From NCBI RefSeq assembly GCF_003097135.1, contig NZ_QEQL01000001.1, forward strand, positions 372,001 to 436,000: a stretch of DNA of 64,000 nucleotides, read 5' to 3'. Shown in pieces: positions 16,927 to 26,479 of the stretch. Origin of the DNA: Pseudomonas sp. URIL14HWK12:I12 (GTDB taxonomy: Bacteria; Pseudomonadota; Gammaproteobacteria; Pseudomonadales; Pseudomonadaceae). The stretch's first letter is position 1. Each line of letters begins with the position of its first letter. Both the position numbers and the translations under genes were made by a program. The notes beneath the pieces are model-generated. The model searched no databases, was not told where the DNA came from, and saw only the letters and a list, made by a program, of their open reading frames with translations.

Positions 16927-19179
16927 CTATTCCTCTCTCTGCGGCTCCAGTGTAAGGAGTCGAGCTGTGGTGACCGCGGCTTGGAGATCAAGATGGCTTG
17001 AGGCGAACGACTTCATGAGGAGCGGGCGAGGAAGGGCCCAATCCCATTTCTCTCGGATCATGTTTTCAACATTTTCCAAAATCGGCTCTACGTTCGAGAT
17101 GTCCATTTGACCGACCACGCGCAACGCTCGCAATGTGTCCTCCGCGCCGAATGCAACTTCCAGGAATAGCCCGGTGTTTTCACACTGAATGCCCACATGC
17201 CTGAGCAACAAGGCCAGCGCATCGTTGGTGTAATCCCCTCGCCAGGTTGCCACATGGCTTACGCTGGCAGAGCCAATTATCGCCGCGTCACCCAACCCGA
17301 GAGCCCGGAAGTTACTCCGAGCCTCGTCCAGGAGAGCTTGAGCGTGTTTGTCCAGGAAGGGACAGGACGTGGTTTCCACCAACACGTTTCGCATTTCAAG
17401 CCTGACACGATCATCCACCTGGGCACCAAGCCCATCAAACTGAGGAGGCTCGCCGCCCCGAGCCGGCGTGACCACTATCACCTTCGCTTCAAGGTCGACA
17501 TCCTGAACCTGCCAACGCCTTCCACCGAAGATGATGCGCTGTCCCTTGGTCAGGGGTTTGCTGACGGGCAGCGAGCCAAGTGGCTTCCCATCCCGGAGCA
17601 AACGAAACTCTTCATCGCTTGTGAAGGCGGTGTAGAACTCATAGTGGTTGATCAACCGCTCCCCGAGTTCGCCTGGTAGCAGAAGCCCTGAGCTGTCTTG
17701 GACGATCAATTCCTTCTCACCCATACCCTTGAGCAAAGCCAGGAAATCAGGCTTGGTTACGCTCGCAAAACTGCCGCTTGCTATGAGATTTCCCCATAAT
17801 TGCGCCGCCGAGGCACCGCCGAGCTGAGCAATCGAAGACAAACACTGCTGCACCAGTGTCGAGGCGTGTAGGCCTCCCGACCGAGGCGGCTCAAACCATC
17901 CACTGATCAGCAAGCGGATCATAGCGACCGTTTGGACAAGGCCCTCACGTAATTGATCGGAGAGATCCGACTTAACTGTTAAAGGGCGCTCCCGGCAGTA
18001 TGCCCTGAGCATCGCAGGCTCACCGGGTCGACGACCAGAGCGGCCAAGCCGTTGCCTGAGACTTGCCACAGAGGGTGGACAGCCGATCTGAGCGACCGTC
18101 CTGATACTACCGATGTCTATACCCAGTTCCAGGGTGGTAGTGCATACGGCAGAAGCTGGAGGATCTCCCGCTTTCAACGCCCGCTCGGCATCCTGGCGTA
18201 GCTCCTTGGATAAGCTACCGTGATGCGGCCAGAACTCGTTCGGTACACCATCGTTTTCGCATAGTGAGCGCAGACGGTCGGCAAACCATTCAACCTCTTG
18301 GCGTCTGTTGGGGAAGATCAGGTTGTTATGCCCCCTCAGCACCTTGTACAGGTGACCTGCGATAGCCACTTTGGTACCTGAGGTGTCTTCCTTCTCTGCG
18401 CCTTCATCTGTTGACGCATTCCCCGAGTGCTCCACCACCAGCTGCTGCATGGGCTGCTCAATGTAGCCGCGCACCTGTACCTGGAGCTCTTGGCCAGAGG
18501 ACTTTGACTCAATAACCGTGATGCCATCCGGGCACACTGGCCTCAGGAACTTGCGGGCCAGCGACATCTCCCCAAGCGTCGCCGAAAGCCCTACACGAGG
18601 CAGCGTTCTACCCACGACAATTTCAACCCGTTGCATGAGCGATTGCAGCTGCTTTCCACGCTCACTTCCGATGAAGGCATGAAGCTCATCGACGACGATG
18701 TAGCGAAGGTTCTGAAAAGCCCCAGCTAAGCTTGAGCCTCTGTTTACGAATAGAGCTTCTAGGGACTCCGGAGTGATCAGCAAGATGCCCTCAGGCGATT
18801 TCAAAAACCGTTGTTTCTTGCTTGCTGCCACATCGCCATGCCAAGCAACGGCGGGCAGTTCGAGCCTCTCACATAACCGGCTAAGCCTGTCCCACTGGTC
18901 ATTGATCAGCGCCTTGAGCGGGCTGATATACAGCACCGCGCCTGCTGGCTCACTGTTGTTGAGCAGGTTGGTCAGGATCGGCAGGAATGCGGCCTCTGTT
19001 TTACCTGCGGCAGTGGACGCTGCAATGATCACATCGCGATCGGCGCCCACCAATGCCGGTACCGCCCACTCCTGCGCATCACGCAGAGACGTCCACCCCT
19101 GTGACCAGATCCATTGCTGAACCTCCGGGTGTAAACGCTCGAACGAAGAAGAGTCAGAGCTTGAAGCTAGCGAGCTCAT
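16927..19179 (-). CDS. sngC: Shango defence helicase SngC (Lhr-like DEAD/DEAH superfamily II)
   Basis: 750 residues. Helicase motifs in order: Q-motif region WSQGWTSLRDAQEWA, Walker A AASTAAGKTEAAFLP (~57-71), DELH in IVVDELHAF, SATL, ELGIDIGSI, and QRLGRSGRRPG (motif VI). The layout is that of Lhr/BrxH-type helicases. I start at 19179 (ATG with GAGG 7 bases upstream) rather than at a TTG at 19191. It overlaps sngB by 26 bases. Third gene of the operon; in Shango the helicase is required for protection. Acts on nucleic acid; exact substrate unknown. Confidence 0.85.
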   Translation of the reverse strand: MSSLASSSDSSSFERLHPEVQQWIWSQGWTSLRDAQEWAVPALVGADRDVIIAASTAAGKTEAAFLPILTNLLNNSEPAGAVLYISPLKALINDQWDRLSRLCERLELPAVAWHGDVAASKKQRFLKSPEGILLITPESLEALFVNRGSSLAGAFQNLRYIVVDELHAFIGSERGKQLQSLMQRVEIVVGRTLPRVGLSATLGEMSLARKFLRPVCPDGITVIESKSSGQELQVQVRGYIEQPMQQLVVEHSGNASTDEGAEKEDTSGTKVAIAGHLYKVLRGHNNLIFPNRRQEVEWFADRLRSLCENDGVPNEFWPHHGSLSKELRQDAERALKAGDPPASAVCTTTLELGIDIGSIRTVAQIGCPPSVASLRQRLGRSGRRPGEPAMLRAYCRERPLTVKSDLSDQLREGLVQTVAMIRLLISGWFEPPRSGGLHASTLVQQCLSSIAQLGGASAAQLWGNLIASGSFASVTKPDFLALLKGMGEKELIVQDSSGLLLPGELGERLINHYEFYTAFTSDEEFRLLRDGKPLGSLPVSKPLTKGQRIIFGGRRWQVQDVDLEAKVIVVTPARGGEPPQFDGLGAQVDDRVRLEMRNVLVETTSCPFLDKHAQALLDEARSNFRALGLGDAAIIGSASVSHVATWRGDYTNDALALLLRHVGIQCENTGLFLEVAFGAEDTLRALRVVGQMDISNVEPILENVENMIREKWDWALPRPLLMKSFASSHLDLQAAVTTARLLTLEPQREE

Positions 19180-20449
19180 CGTCGGCCTCAACTTCTAGAT
19201 CTTGCTGCCCGGCCTCATCCTTGGTCAGCTCCACGGCCCCCAATAAGGTTCGCCAATCTGCGGTAGGGTTTTGCTCGATCACCGCGAGCAAGTTGATGAA
19301 AGCCGTAATGGTCGTGCGCGGCGTCCGGAAATATGCCTCGCCCAAGCGCTGATTGCAGTGCGCCATGAAAGCGGGGATGGCTTCATCCGGCAGCAAAAAC
19401 TTCTCAGGCTCACCGTAGGCGTATACGTTGCGCAGCTTCTGCAAAAGCACGTAGAAGTCTTCAGGTGTCAGGCTGCTGAGTCGAATGACAGGCCCAGAAA
19501 GGTCGACCAGGCCAGACTTAGCAAAGCTGTTTTCAGCGAGGCGGGATTGCAGGGCAGGGTAGCTGTAGAGCCCCCGACGAGTGTCCATCAGAAACTCTGG
19601 TGTGCCGCCCAATACAAAACCCAGGCCTTCAGCGGAACCTTGCAACGAATCGTTGAGGATGCGCAGAATCTGTTCGTAATTGGCGTTACGGGCCTGGGTG
19701 TTTGCCAGTTTGTACAGGTTGACCAGTTCATCCAGGCATACCATCAAGCCGCCGAAACCAGCCAGGCGTACGAATCGTGACAGCAATTTCAGCTGGTCGT
19801 AGACAGAAGCATCATCGACGATCGTCCGCACGCCCAGCGCAGCGCGGGCGTCAGTCTTGGTGGAGAATTCCCCGCGTAGCCAACGAATGGCGTCAGCCTT
19901 GAGCTGCTCGTTACCTTCCTCGAAGCCGCGGCAGTAGGCGGCAATGACGTCGGCAAAATCATACCCATTGACCATCTCGGTGAGCTCTGCCAGGTACTCA
20001 CGAATGACCGCCTCACTCTCGACACCTTTGGTCTTGGCTTCCGTCTTAGCCTGGGAGATGAACTTCTCAACGATACCCTGCAGAGCGCCGCCTTCTGGCT
20101 TGGTGCGGGTGGCCATGTTTTTAGCCAGCTCCGAGTAAAGCGAGCGCGCTTGGCCACCTGAAGCGTGAAGGCGGCGGTCTGGATTCAAATCGGCGTGCAT
20201 GGTGACAAGCTTGCGCTCCATGGCGATGCCGCGCACCAGGTTTAGGAAGAAGGTTTTGCCGGCGCCGTACTCGCCAACGACGACGCGAAAAGCCGAGCCG
20301 CCATCCGCAAGACGATCCACATCTTTGAGCAGCGAATCGAGTTCACCCGCTCGACCTACCTGGATGAGATGCTGCCCAACACGGGGCACTACGCCCGCAC
20401 GAAGCGATTGAATGACCGCGTCGCGATCCTTGGCTCGTATCTTACTCAT
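19154..20449 (-). CDS. sngB: Shango defence ATPase SngB (DUF2791/BrxD-like P-loop)
   Basis: 431 residues. Walker A GEYGAGKTFFLNL (~59-71) and Walker B LMVCLDELVNLYKL, with sensor-like FVLGGTPEFLMDTRRG, identify the DUF2791 (BrxD-type) AAA-like ATPase family. Its start overlaps the sngA stop (ATGA) and its end overlaps sngC. BREX also uses a BrxD ATPase with a helicase, but BREX core genes (brxC, pglX, pglZ) are absent here and a TerB-domain protein is present, which is the Shango composition. Confidence 0.85.
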   Translation of the reverse strand: MSKIRAKDRDAVIQSLRAGVVPRVGQHLIQVGRAGELDSLLKDVDRLADGGSAFRVVVGEYGAGKTFFLNLVRGIAMERKLVTMHADLNPDRRLHASGGQARSLYSELAKNMATRTKPEGGALQGIVEKFISQAKTEAKTKGVESEAVIREYLAELTEMVNGYDFADVIAAYCRGFEEGNEQLKADAIRWLRGEFSTKTDARAALGVRTIVDDASVYDQLKLLSRFVRLAGFGGLMVCLDELVNLYKLANTQARNANYEQILRILNDSLQGSAEGLGFVLGGTPEFLMDTRRGLYSYPALQSRLAENSFAKSGLVDLSGPVIRLSSLTPEDFYVLLQKLRNVYAYGEPEKFLLPDEAIPAFMAHCNQRLGEAYFRTPRTTITAFINLLAVIEQNPTADWRTLLGAVELTKDEAGQQDLEVEADDELASFKL

Positions 20450-22866
20450 AGGGCTAGCTCATCCAGAATGTCGGGGTTGATTTCGATGGGATCATCACCT
20501 TCGGTCACGGGCATGTCGAACAGCTCAAACGCTGTGTCGTTGATCCGCTCCAAGGCGCCATCCAGCATCAGTTCCATATCACTGGCTGCGTCTTCCAGCT
20601 CGGCACGGCTCCACTCAGACCGTGACACCAGAAGTCGAAGGAACGCAGAATGCTCGACGTCCAAGCCATGTACGGTAGCAAGCTGTTCGGCGCTACTTTC
20701 TTCCTGCCGTTGGGGCGCCTCGAGCTCCAGGGCGCTAGGCGTCTCAGTCAGCGATTCTTCATTGAAGACGCTGGCCAGGAGTGCCGACACTTCTGCTGTT
20801 TCTTGTTGCAAGCGAGCGACCTTGTCCATGTCCAGTGCAAAGCCAGAGCCAGTGCTTTCTGATGTCTGTGTCGCAGTGGCCAGCGCAGCATTCGCAGTCA
20901 GTGCCTCCACTCCATGGGAGGGACGAACAGCTGCACTGTGGAGGTCGCTGTAGACGAACTGCGGATCGAGGGCGAGCGACTTGTATACGCGCTCAAGGAA
21001 CTTAACTTCCTGTGGCGTCACCTCGCCATCCGCTTGTGCCAGGTGGGCCAGGAAGCTTGCAATTTTCCGCTTGGCCTCGATCGTCAGCGGCTCAAGCTTC
21101 TTCTTGAGGCTTGCCAATGTCGGCGGTTGCTTCAGTTGAATCTGGAGGTGCGCCTTCAAGCGTTTTCGATGCGCGACGCAGAGGTGATCCCATGAGTCAA
21201 TGTGGCCGGACAGCAGACTCACCTCTTCTAGCGAGGTGTCACCGTCTGCCGCAGCCACTGCACTGGCCAGGTCTAAAGTCACTGCTGCAGCGCTGTAAGC
21301 ATCGGTCGACCGAAGAGTGCCTTCATCAGAGTCCGCTGCGAACAGGGCGATGGTGTCTTCTGCCTTGGGCGTACGGCTGCCAGAAAGCACATCGGGCTCT
21401 AATCCGATCCGCTTGCTTTCCAAGGCCCGGGCGAGTGCCACGACTTTGTCGCGGGAAAGCGCGCCGGCGGATTTGAAACGGCCTGCCAGCTCAGCGAAAC
21501 TCATACAGATAGCTTCGCCGCCGACGCGTTGTGCCAACTGTTCGAGTTCGGCTTTTGCTTCAGCAGGCCAGAGTTCTGTTGGCAACTGCAGGATGGCTTC
21601 CAGACTATCTTTAGCGTCTGGGTTGCGCCCTAGATATCGACTGTAAGCGTCTAGAACGGTGGTGCATTCCTCCACTATAACCTGCAGCTTGTTACGCGTT
21701 CCTGAGGTTGCGGCGACATCGGGGAGGTCGCCCACGGCTGCTGCCGGGATGTTCAATCCGGAAGAAGCAGGGCGATAGGCAATCTTCAGCTTGGTCTTGT
21801 TCTGAAGCAGCACAATGCCGTTGGGATAACGTTTTGCGAATTCGTTTTTGAAGAGTGCTGCGAATTGCTCAGGACAACGGGTCACAGGTGTACGCCTGGA
21901 AATGTTGGGCTCTGCGAGCGCCCAGGCCAATGCCCAGCTCGGATTGAGAGGGTATTTATCCACGGCCATCTGGCCCAGCGCGACGCGCAGCGACATGGAC
22001 AGCTCGTACCCATCTGCGGCACTGGCGGTGGGTTCACTCATATAGCTTTGAGGTTGAACAGAACCCGCGTCGATATGGGCGAGAAAGCGGGTAGCGTAGC
22101 CGCGGAAAGAATGGTTTTCCCCGTAGAGACCAAGCAAGCGCTCGACCTCGGCCTTGATGGCAGGGATCTCTGCCTTAGCCTGAGGATCGCTCGGTGCATC
22201 GATCAGCGCGCGGCGTTCAAGCCCGTAAAAAAACAGGAACACGTATCCCGCATCCGCAGGCTGGCGGCGACCTCCCGCCAACCATTGCAGGTACGCTCGC
22301 CGCGCCTCAGGCGTGATGCTTCGGTAACTTGGCCAATAGGGCATCTGCCGCTCGGTAAGGCTCATGGGTGAGCGTGCGATTCGAAGCGTGGCATCAATCA
22401 GGGACGGTTCAGTCTGACCGAACTGGGTTGCCCGCTCGGAGATGTAGAGCATTCCACCCGGGATAGCCAATCCGGCCACGGTGATGGACTCACCTTCTGC
22501 AAGCCAGCGAACCCCCATGGGCTTTGCACTTGGCTTTGGAATGGCGTAGCTCTGACTATCGCTGGACGAACCGACTTGGACAGTATGGAAATCTCGCTCG
22601 CGGGTACCGGTGCCGAACTGGACGTTGAGACTGGGGGAGGTTGCCTGTCGAGATTCAGCGGCGATCTCCGCAACAATGTCATCCTCAGGCGCGTAGAGCT
22701 TTGCCTGGGTGGCGCGTCTGACGGCCCATACCAACGCACCTATGCCCAAGATAACTCCAAGGGCGATCCACGCTTGCTTTGGAACCTGCGCCAAAAGGGC
22801 AACAACGAATAACAAGGCGTACAGAGCGATCGGCCCGCCGCCGCTCCCTTTGCGCTTCCGTGGCAT
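20446..22866 (-). CDS. sngA: Shango defence protein SngA (TerB-N/TerB/TerB-C domains, N-terminal membrane hairpin)
   Basis: 806 residues. After a basic start, residues about 12-49 form two hydrophobic spans (ALYALLFVVALLA and ALGVILGIGALVWAV). The middle carries a TerB-N-like block (MPYWPSYRSITPEARRAYLQ, LFFYGLERRALID), then a TerB-like region (ASFLAHLAQADGEVTPQEV with the acidic helix typical of TerB), and a C-terminal TerB-C-like part (SEWSRAELEDAASDMELMLDGALERIN). First gene of the operon. Probably membrane-tethered sensor or scaffold for SngB and SngC; that role is inference. Confidence 0.85.
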   Translation of the reverse strand: MPRKRKGSGGGPIALYALLFVVALLAQVPKQAWIALGVILGIGALVWAVRRATQAKLYAPEDDIVAEIAAESRQATSPSLNVQFGTGTRERDFHTVQVGSSSDSQSYAIPKPSAKPMGVRWLAEGESITVAGLAIPGGMLYISERATQFGQTEPSLIDATLRIARSPMSLTERQMPYWPSYRSITPEARRAYLQWLAGGRRQPADAGYVFLFFYGLERRALIDAPSDPQAKAEIPAIKAEVERLLGLYGENHSFRGYATRFLAHIDAGSVQPQSYMSEPTASAADGYELSMSLRVALGQMAVDKYPLNPSWALAWALAEPNISRRTPVTRCPEQFAALFKNEFAKRYPNGIVLLQNKTKLKIAYRPASSGLNIPAAAVGDLPDVAATSGTRNKLQVIVEECTTVLDAYSRYLGRNPDAKDSLEAILQLPTELWPAEAKAELEQLAQRVGGEAICMSFAELAGRFKSAGALSRDKVVALARALESKRIGLEPDVLSGSRTPKAEDTIALFAADSDEGTLRSTDAYSAAAVTLDLASAVAAADGDTSLEEVSLLSGHIDSWDHLCVAHRKRLKAHLQIQLKQPPTLASLKKKLEPLTIEAKRKIASFLAHLAQADGEVTPQEVKFLERVYKSLALDPQFVYSDLHSAAVRPSHGVEALTANAALATATQTSESTGSGFALDMDKVARLQQETAEVSALLASVFNEESLTETPSALELEAPQRQEESSAEQLATVHGLDVEHSAFLRLLVSRSEWSRAELEDAASDMELMLDGALERINDTAFELFDMPVTEGDDPIEINPDILDELAL

Positions 22867-23198
22867 ATGAGTATTCCGTACAGTTAGTAATGGCCAGATG
22901 ACATTCTTACGGATTTTACGAGGCGGGCCAAGCGGAACAGACGACGGGAGCGCTGGGCGAGATTACTTAAACGGATCCCCAACAGAGCCATCTGCTTACA
23001 TGGCTATGTCAGGGCTGTGTTGCGGGAGGTGAAGGGATCGCGGCGCGGCTCTTGATACGCCCAATTTTCAGTGAGGCCATCATCTTGGTAGTGTCTCGCG
23101 ATGGGTGATTAAACCCAAGAGTACACATGTACTCCTTCGCACCTCAGGCGCCTCAACTGGTCTATTGAGGCAGCTTTCGACTACGTCTCTTCTGCACT
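22867..23198. other. Upstream region of the Shango operon
   Basis: About 330 bases with no gene that I can support. It must contain the sngA promoter (minus strand). GAGTAC at 23120 region is mirrored by GTACTC four bases later, a small dyad that could be an operator. No attachment-site repeat was recognised. Confidence 0.35.
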
Positions 23199-23351
23199 TC
23201 AAATAGCGTCTTGCAAAGCAGCGATCAGCGCCTCCAAAGCCTCAGCCAGGCGGGCGTCTTCACGGGCATCGCCGCTTTCGGGAACAAACTCTTGGCAGTG
23301 CCGTAGCAGTGCGTCTCGGTCGTTACAATTCAGATCAAGTTGAATATGCAT
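23199..23351 (-). CDS. Small uncharacterised protein, 50 residues
   Basis: ATG at 23351, stop at 23199, with AGGGA about nine bases upstream. The translation begins MHIQLDLNCNDRDALLRHC and ends LAEALEALIAALQDAI: acidic, helical, amphipathic, with two cysteines. Codon use resembles the surrounding genes. No family recognised. Confidence 0.55.
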   Translation of the reverse strand: MHIQLDLNCNDRDALLRHCQEFVPESGDAREDARLAEALEALIAALQDAI

Positions 23352-23375
23352 GTTCGAAAATCCCTAGATGGTTGA

Positions 23376-23522
23376 ACTGCAGCCCGACCCCTGGCGCGCA
23401 AGCACGCTTTGGTCGAATATTGCGCGCCGATTGGAAGCGAGGAGGACAGGGCATTGAAGGTTGAGCAGGAAGCGCAGGTGTGGTTGTACGCCGCTGAGCA
23501 CTATCGTGATTCTCGTGGGTGA
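23376..23522 (+). pseudogene. Open coding fragment without a start, possibly decayed
   Basis: An open frame lacking ATG reads ARKHALVEYCAPIGSEED and ends EHYRDSRG at 23520-23522. A second frame directly after (GTG at 23506 to a stop near 23606) reads ASYRRKPGLDSLTRIYKINQ. The protein-like composition across a frame change suggests a small gene broken by a frameshift. I do not recognise the parent. Confidence 0.25.
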
Positions 23523-23762
23523 TGCAGTCGCCAGCTACCGCCGTAAACCGGGCCTGGACAGTTTGACTCGCATCTACAAGATTAATCAGTGGGGGTCACA
23601 GCTTTAGCAGGCAAATTATGGTTTACGGGGGCAGGTGACAATGGCATCTATTACCTACGACACGCAATTTAACATAATACACATTACACGACATATCCTG
23701 TAACACCCATGGCAGTCAGCCACTGCTCACGCTAAAATGCGCCTTCCTTAAAAACGCCAAAG

Positions 23763-23788
23763 ACCGCGGCTCCTGCAATGGCCGTGGT
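23763..23788 (+). promoter_or_regulatory. Leader hairpin before the oxaloacetate decarboxylase gene
   Basis: ACCGCGGC (23763-23770) pairs with GCCGTGGT (23781-23788), eight pairs including one G-U, ending just before the ribosome site GAGGA and the ATG at 23800. It could slow translation initiation. Confidence 0.35.
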
Positions 23789-23799
23789 GAGGAACAACG

Positions 23800-24669
23800 A
23801 TGTCCAGACTCTCCCATCACGATTTGCGTAACTCGTTTCGCCACCTTCTCCAGTCAGATGCCTGCTACCAGACAGCTTCGGTCTTCGATCCGATGTCAGC
23901 ACGCATCGCCGGCGACCTCGGGTTTGAAGTAGGCATTCTGGGAGGCTCGGTCGCCTCGCTGCAGGTACTCGCCGCGCCCGACTTCGCCTTGATTACCTTG
24001 AGCGAATTCACTGAGCAGGCAACTCGCATCGGCCGTGTGGCGCAGCTGCCGTTCATTGCCGATGCCGACCATGGTTACGGCAATGCCCTGAACGTGATGC
24101 GCACTGTGCAGGAGCTGGAGCGTGCCGGTGTGGCCGCGCTGACCATCGAAGACACATTGCTGCCGGCCCAGTTTGGCCGTAAGTCCACCGACCTGATCAG
24201 CATCGAGGAAGGCGTCGGCAAGGTCCGCGCTGCGCTCGAAGCACGTGATGACAAGGCTCTTTCTATCATTGCGCGCACCAATGCCGGTGTTATCTCCGAC
24301 CAGGAAGTTGCGCTGCGTGCCAGGGCTTACCAGGACGCCGGTGCTGATGGCATCTGCGTGGTAGGCGTGCGTGATTTCGACCATCTTGAAGCAATTTCGC
24401 AGCACATCAGCGTGCCGTTGATGCTGGTGACTTACGGTAACCAGAACCTCACCGATCAAGAGCGCCTGGCCAGCCTGGGTGTGCGTATTATCGTGGCTGG
24501 CCACGGTGCGTATTTCGCCTCGATCAAGGCCACTTACGACAGCCTGCGTGCCCAGCGCAACGTCACCCGTAGCACTCAGGACCTCACTGCCAGCGAGCTG
24601 ACCCATACGTACACCATGCCTGACGAGTACGTGAGCTGGGCGCGAGAGTTCATGAACGTTCGCGACTGA
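23800..24669 (+). CDS. Oxaloacetate decarboxylase, PEP mutase/isocitrate lyase family (PA4872 type)
   Basis: 289 residues. [25 protein letters not shown] at the N-terminus, [18 protein letters not shown] with the metal-binding aspartates, and [12 protein letters not shown] match the characterised P. aeruginosa PA4872 oxaloacetate decarboxylase very closely, from memory of that protein. It converts oxaloacetate to pyruvate and CO2 with Mg2+. A monocistronic gene with its own leader; possible link to oxaloacetate produced by GalC is only conceptual. Confidence 0.9.
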   Translation: MSRLSHHDLRNSFRHLLQSDACYQTASVFDPMSARIAGDLGFEVGILGGSVASLQVLAAPDFALITLSEFTEQATRIGRVAQLPFIADADHGYGNALNVMRTVQELERAGVAALTIEDTLLPAQFGRKSTDLISIEEGVGKVRAALEARDDKALSIIARTNAGVISDQEVALRARAYQDAGADGICVVGVRDFDHLEAISQHISVPLMLVTYGNQNLTDQERLASLGVRIIVAGHGAYFASIKATYDSLRAQRNVTRSTQDLTASELTHTYTMPDEYVSWAREFMNVRD

Positions 24670-24742
24670 CTGCGCTTCAGGTTGCTCCAGCGCCACCGCA
24701 ACGGTGCGCAGGGCAACCTGAATTCATCTCCCCCGGCCGAAG

Positions 24743-25309
24743 TCAGTCGCCACCCTCCTCGCTTATCAAAGCTAGCCCCCCGGCCCTGCAGGCTGCCAGC
24801 AGCTCCTCCACCAAGCCGTCGTCTTCCAGCGACCGCGCCAATGCCACACCGCCAATCAGCATCACCGCCATCTGCAGCGCCTGGGCGCGATTGCCGGTGG
24901 CCGAAGCAGCCTCAATACGCTCGACGAACTGGCTGAAACTGCGGGTGTAGCTGTTTCTGACAGCACGGTCCTGATGGGCCATATCAGTCGCCATGAAGGC
25001 CAGCGGGCAACGCAGGGTTTGGCCACTGACGTGCTCGGGACGCAAATACGCCTGCACCAGGGCGCCGAGGCCCGCATCGCTGAGTGCGTCGAGCCGGGTG
25101 CCTCCGCACTGTGCAGCGTGGGCAATGGCTTCGTCGAGCAACTCGGCCTTGGTGCGAAAATGGTGATAAAAAGCCCCTCGAGTCAAACCGGCATCAGCCA
25201 TCAGCATGTCGATGTTGACGGCATCAAAACCTTGCAAGGCAAACAACCGTGCGGCGCTATCAAGGATGCGGCGGCGAGTTTGCAGCTTCTGATCTTCGGG
25301 CCAGGCCAT
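24743..25309 (-). CDS. TetR/AcrR-family regulator
   Basis: 188 residues. Helix-turn-helix at about 12-58: RRRILDSAARLFALQGFD, then MLMADAGLTRGAFYHHFRTKAELL. C-terminal ligand domain with CGGTRLDAL and TLRCPLAFMATDMA, the TetR_C pattern of NemR-like regulators. Divergent from the glutathione transferase gene with an 80-base shared control region, so it probably represses that gene in response to an electrophile (inference). Confidence 0.9.
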   Translation of the reverse strand: MAWPEDQKLQTRRRILDSAARLFALQGFDAVNIDMLMADAGLTRGAFYHHFRTKAELLDEAIAHAAQCGGTRLDALSDAGLGALVQAYLRPEHVSGQTLRCPLAFMATDMAHQDRAVRNSYTRSFSQFVERIEAASATGNRAQALQMAVMLIGGVALARSLEDDGLVEELLAACRAGGLALISEEGGD

Positions 25310-25389
25310 GGAAGGCTCCAGAATATGTTCTTGAACAGATGGTCAGGTACGAGAGCATGCCAGCCTTCATCCTCAACAGCGAGTTCGCG

Positions 25390-26037
25390 ATGACTTTGCA
25401 CATTCTTGGCCCCGGTTACAGTTCCCTGGTGCGCAGCGTACGCCTTTACTGCCTGGAGAAAGGCTTGCAGGCCAGCTTCGGCATGCACCTGGGCGGCACG
25501 CCCGTCGCCCTGCGCAGCCCTGAACATCTGAGGCTGCAGCCCCTCGGGCAAGTGCCGGTGCTTCTGCACGGCGAGCAGGTGGTGTTCGAAACGGCAGTCA
25601 TCTGCCGCTACCTGGATCAGGCGTTCCCGGAAACTTCGCTCACGCCCGTTGATGCGCGGGCCGCGTTGGAGGTTGCCCAATGGGCAAGCGCCGTCTCAAG
25701 CACCGTGGATGCGCGAGTGATACGGCGTTACCTGCTACGGATCGCTGGCCCCAAGGGAGGTTCGGCCATTACCCCGGAAGAGTTGGCTCAGGCCCAGGCC
25801 GAGGTGGAGTTCACCCTGGCGGCGGTCGCTCACCAACTGGGTGAAAAGCCATTTCTGTGCGGCGAGGCGTTCACGTTGGCAGACGCCCTCCTCGCGCCGA
25901 TGCTCGACTATCTTGAGCGCACTCCCGGTGCGGGCTGGCTGGCAAGGCATGAGCCGCTAGGGGCTTATTTGCAGCGGTTAAAGGCTCGCCCTTCGGGCCA
26001 GCAAGTGCTGGTGGCGCCAGATTTTACTGCGCCCTGA
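25390..26037 (+). CDS. Glutathione S-transferase family protein
   Basis: 215 residues from MTLHILGPGYSSLVRSVRL at 25390. Thioredoxin-like N-domain with PLGQVPVLLHGEQVVFETAVICRYLD (cis-Pro and ESxxI-type glutathione motif), then an all-helical C-domain (FLCGEAFTLADALLAPML). Ser in the PGYSSLVR segment is the probable thiolate-stabilising residue. Regulated probably by the divergent TetR protein. Its end overlaps the converging AIG2-like gene by 14 bases. Substrate unknown. Confidence 0.9.
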   Translation: MTLHILGPGYSSLVRSVRLYCLEKGLQASFGMHLGGTPVALRSPEHLRLQPLGQVPVLLHGEQVVFETAVICRYLDQAFPETSLTPVDARAALEVAQWASAVSSTVDARVIRRYLLRIAGPKGGSAITPEELAQAQAEVEFTLAAVAHQLGEKPFLCGEAFTLADALLAPMLDYLERTPGAGWLARHEPLGAYLQRLKARPSGQQVLVAPDFTAP

Positions 26038-26368
26038 CATACACCCAGGCCTGCGCGCCCGACGCCAGTGCGGCGCTAACCCGCTGGTAATCCGCCACTT
26101 CATAACCATCGGCTGCGGCCAGCTCCTGGGCGGTGATTTCGAACACCGTGCCAGGTACCTGGTCGGTTGCCACGCCGCTGTAGCTGACAATGGGATGGTG
26201 GGTCTGGCCGCTCTGCTGCAATACCAGGGGGTCGGTGATTTCTACCCAGCCCTGGCGATAGCCGACCAATGCATCAGGCTGCCCAGCCAGCCGCCGCCCA
26301 AAGTTGGCCAGTTGCACCGCTTCGTCTTGTAGGGTGCCGTAGGAAAACAGCAAAACCGTATCGCTCAT
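26024..26368 (-). CDS. Gamma-glutamylcyclotransferase-like (AIG2/GGCT fold) protein
   Basis: 114 residues from MSDTVLLFSYGTLQDEAVQ at 26368, with GGAG seven bases upstream. LFSYGTLQ is the family YGxL motif, and E in GTVFEITAQEL is in the position of the catalytic acid region. Members act on gamma-glutamyl amines or peptides. Converges on the glutathione transferase gene, but no shared regulation is evident. Confidence 0.85.
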   Translation of the reverse strand: MSDTVLLFSYGTLQDEAVQLANFGRRLAGQPDALVGYRQGWVEITDPLVLQQSGQTHHPIVSYSGVATDQVPGTVFEITAQELAAADGYEVADYQRVSAALASGAQAWVYVRAQ

Positions 26369-26479
26369 CCAAATGCTCCGCTGGCAAAAGCGCACAAGCC
26401 TAGCACCTAGAACGCGGGCCGGCATGCGCCTGGCACCGAGTGCGGTATGATGCGCGCCTCAGTTTCACGACGAGCCGCC

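Noticed and set aside
16927-22866. BREX assignment for the ATPase-helicase pair
   Set aside because: brxC, pglX and pglZ are absent, and the TerB-domain partner fits Shango instead.
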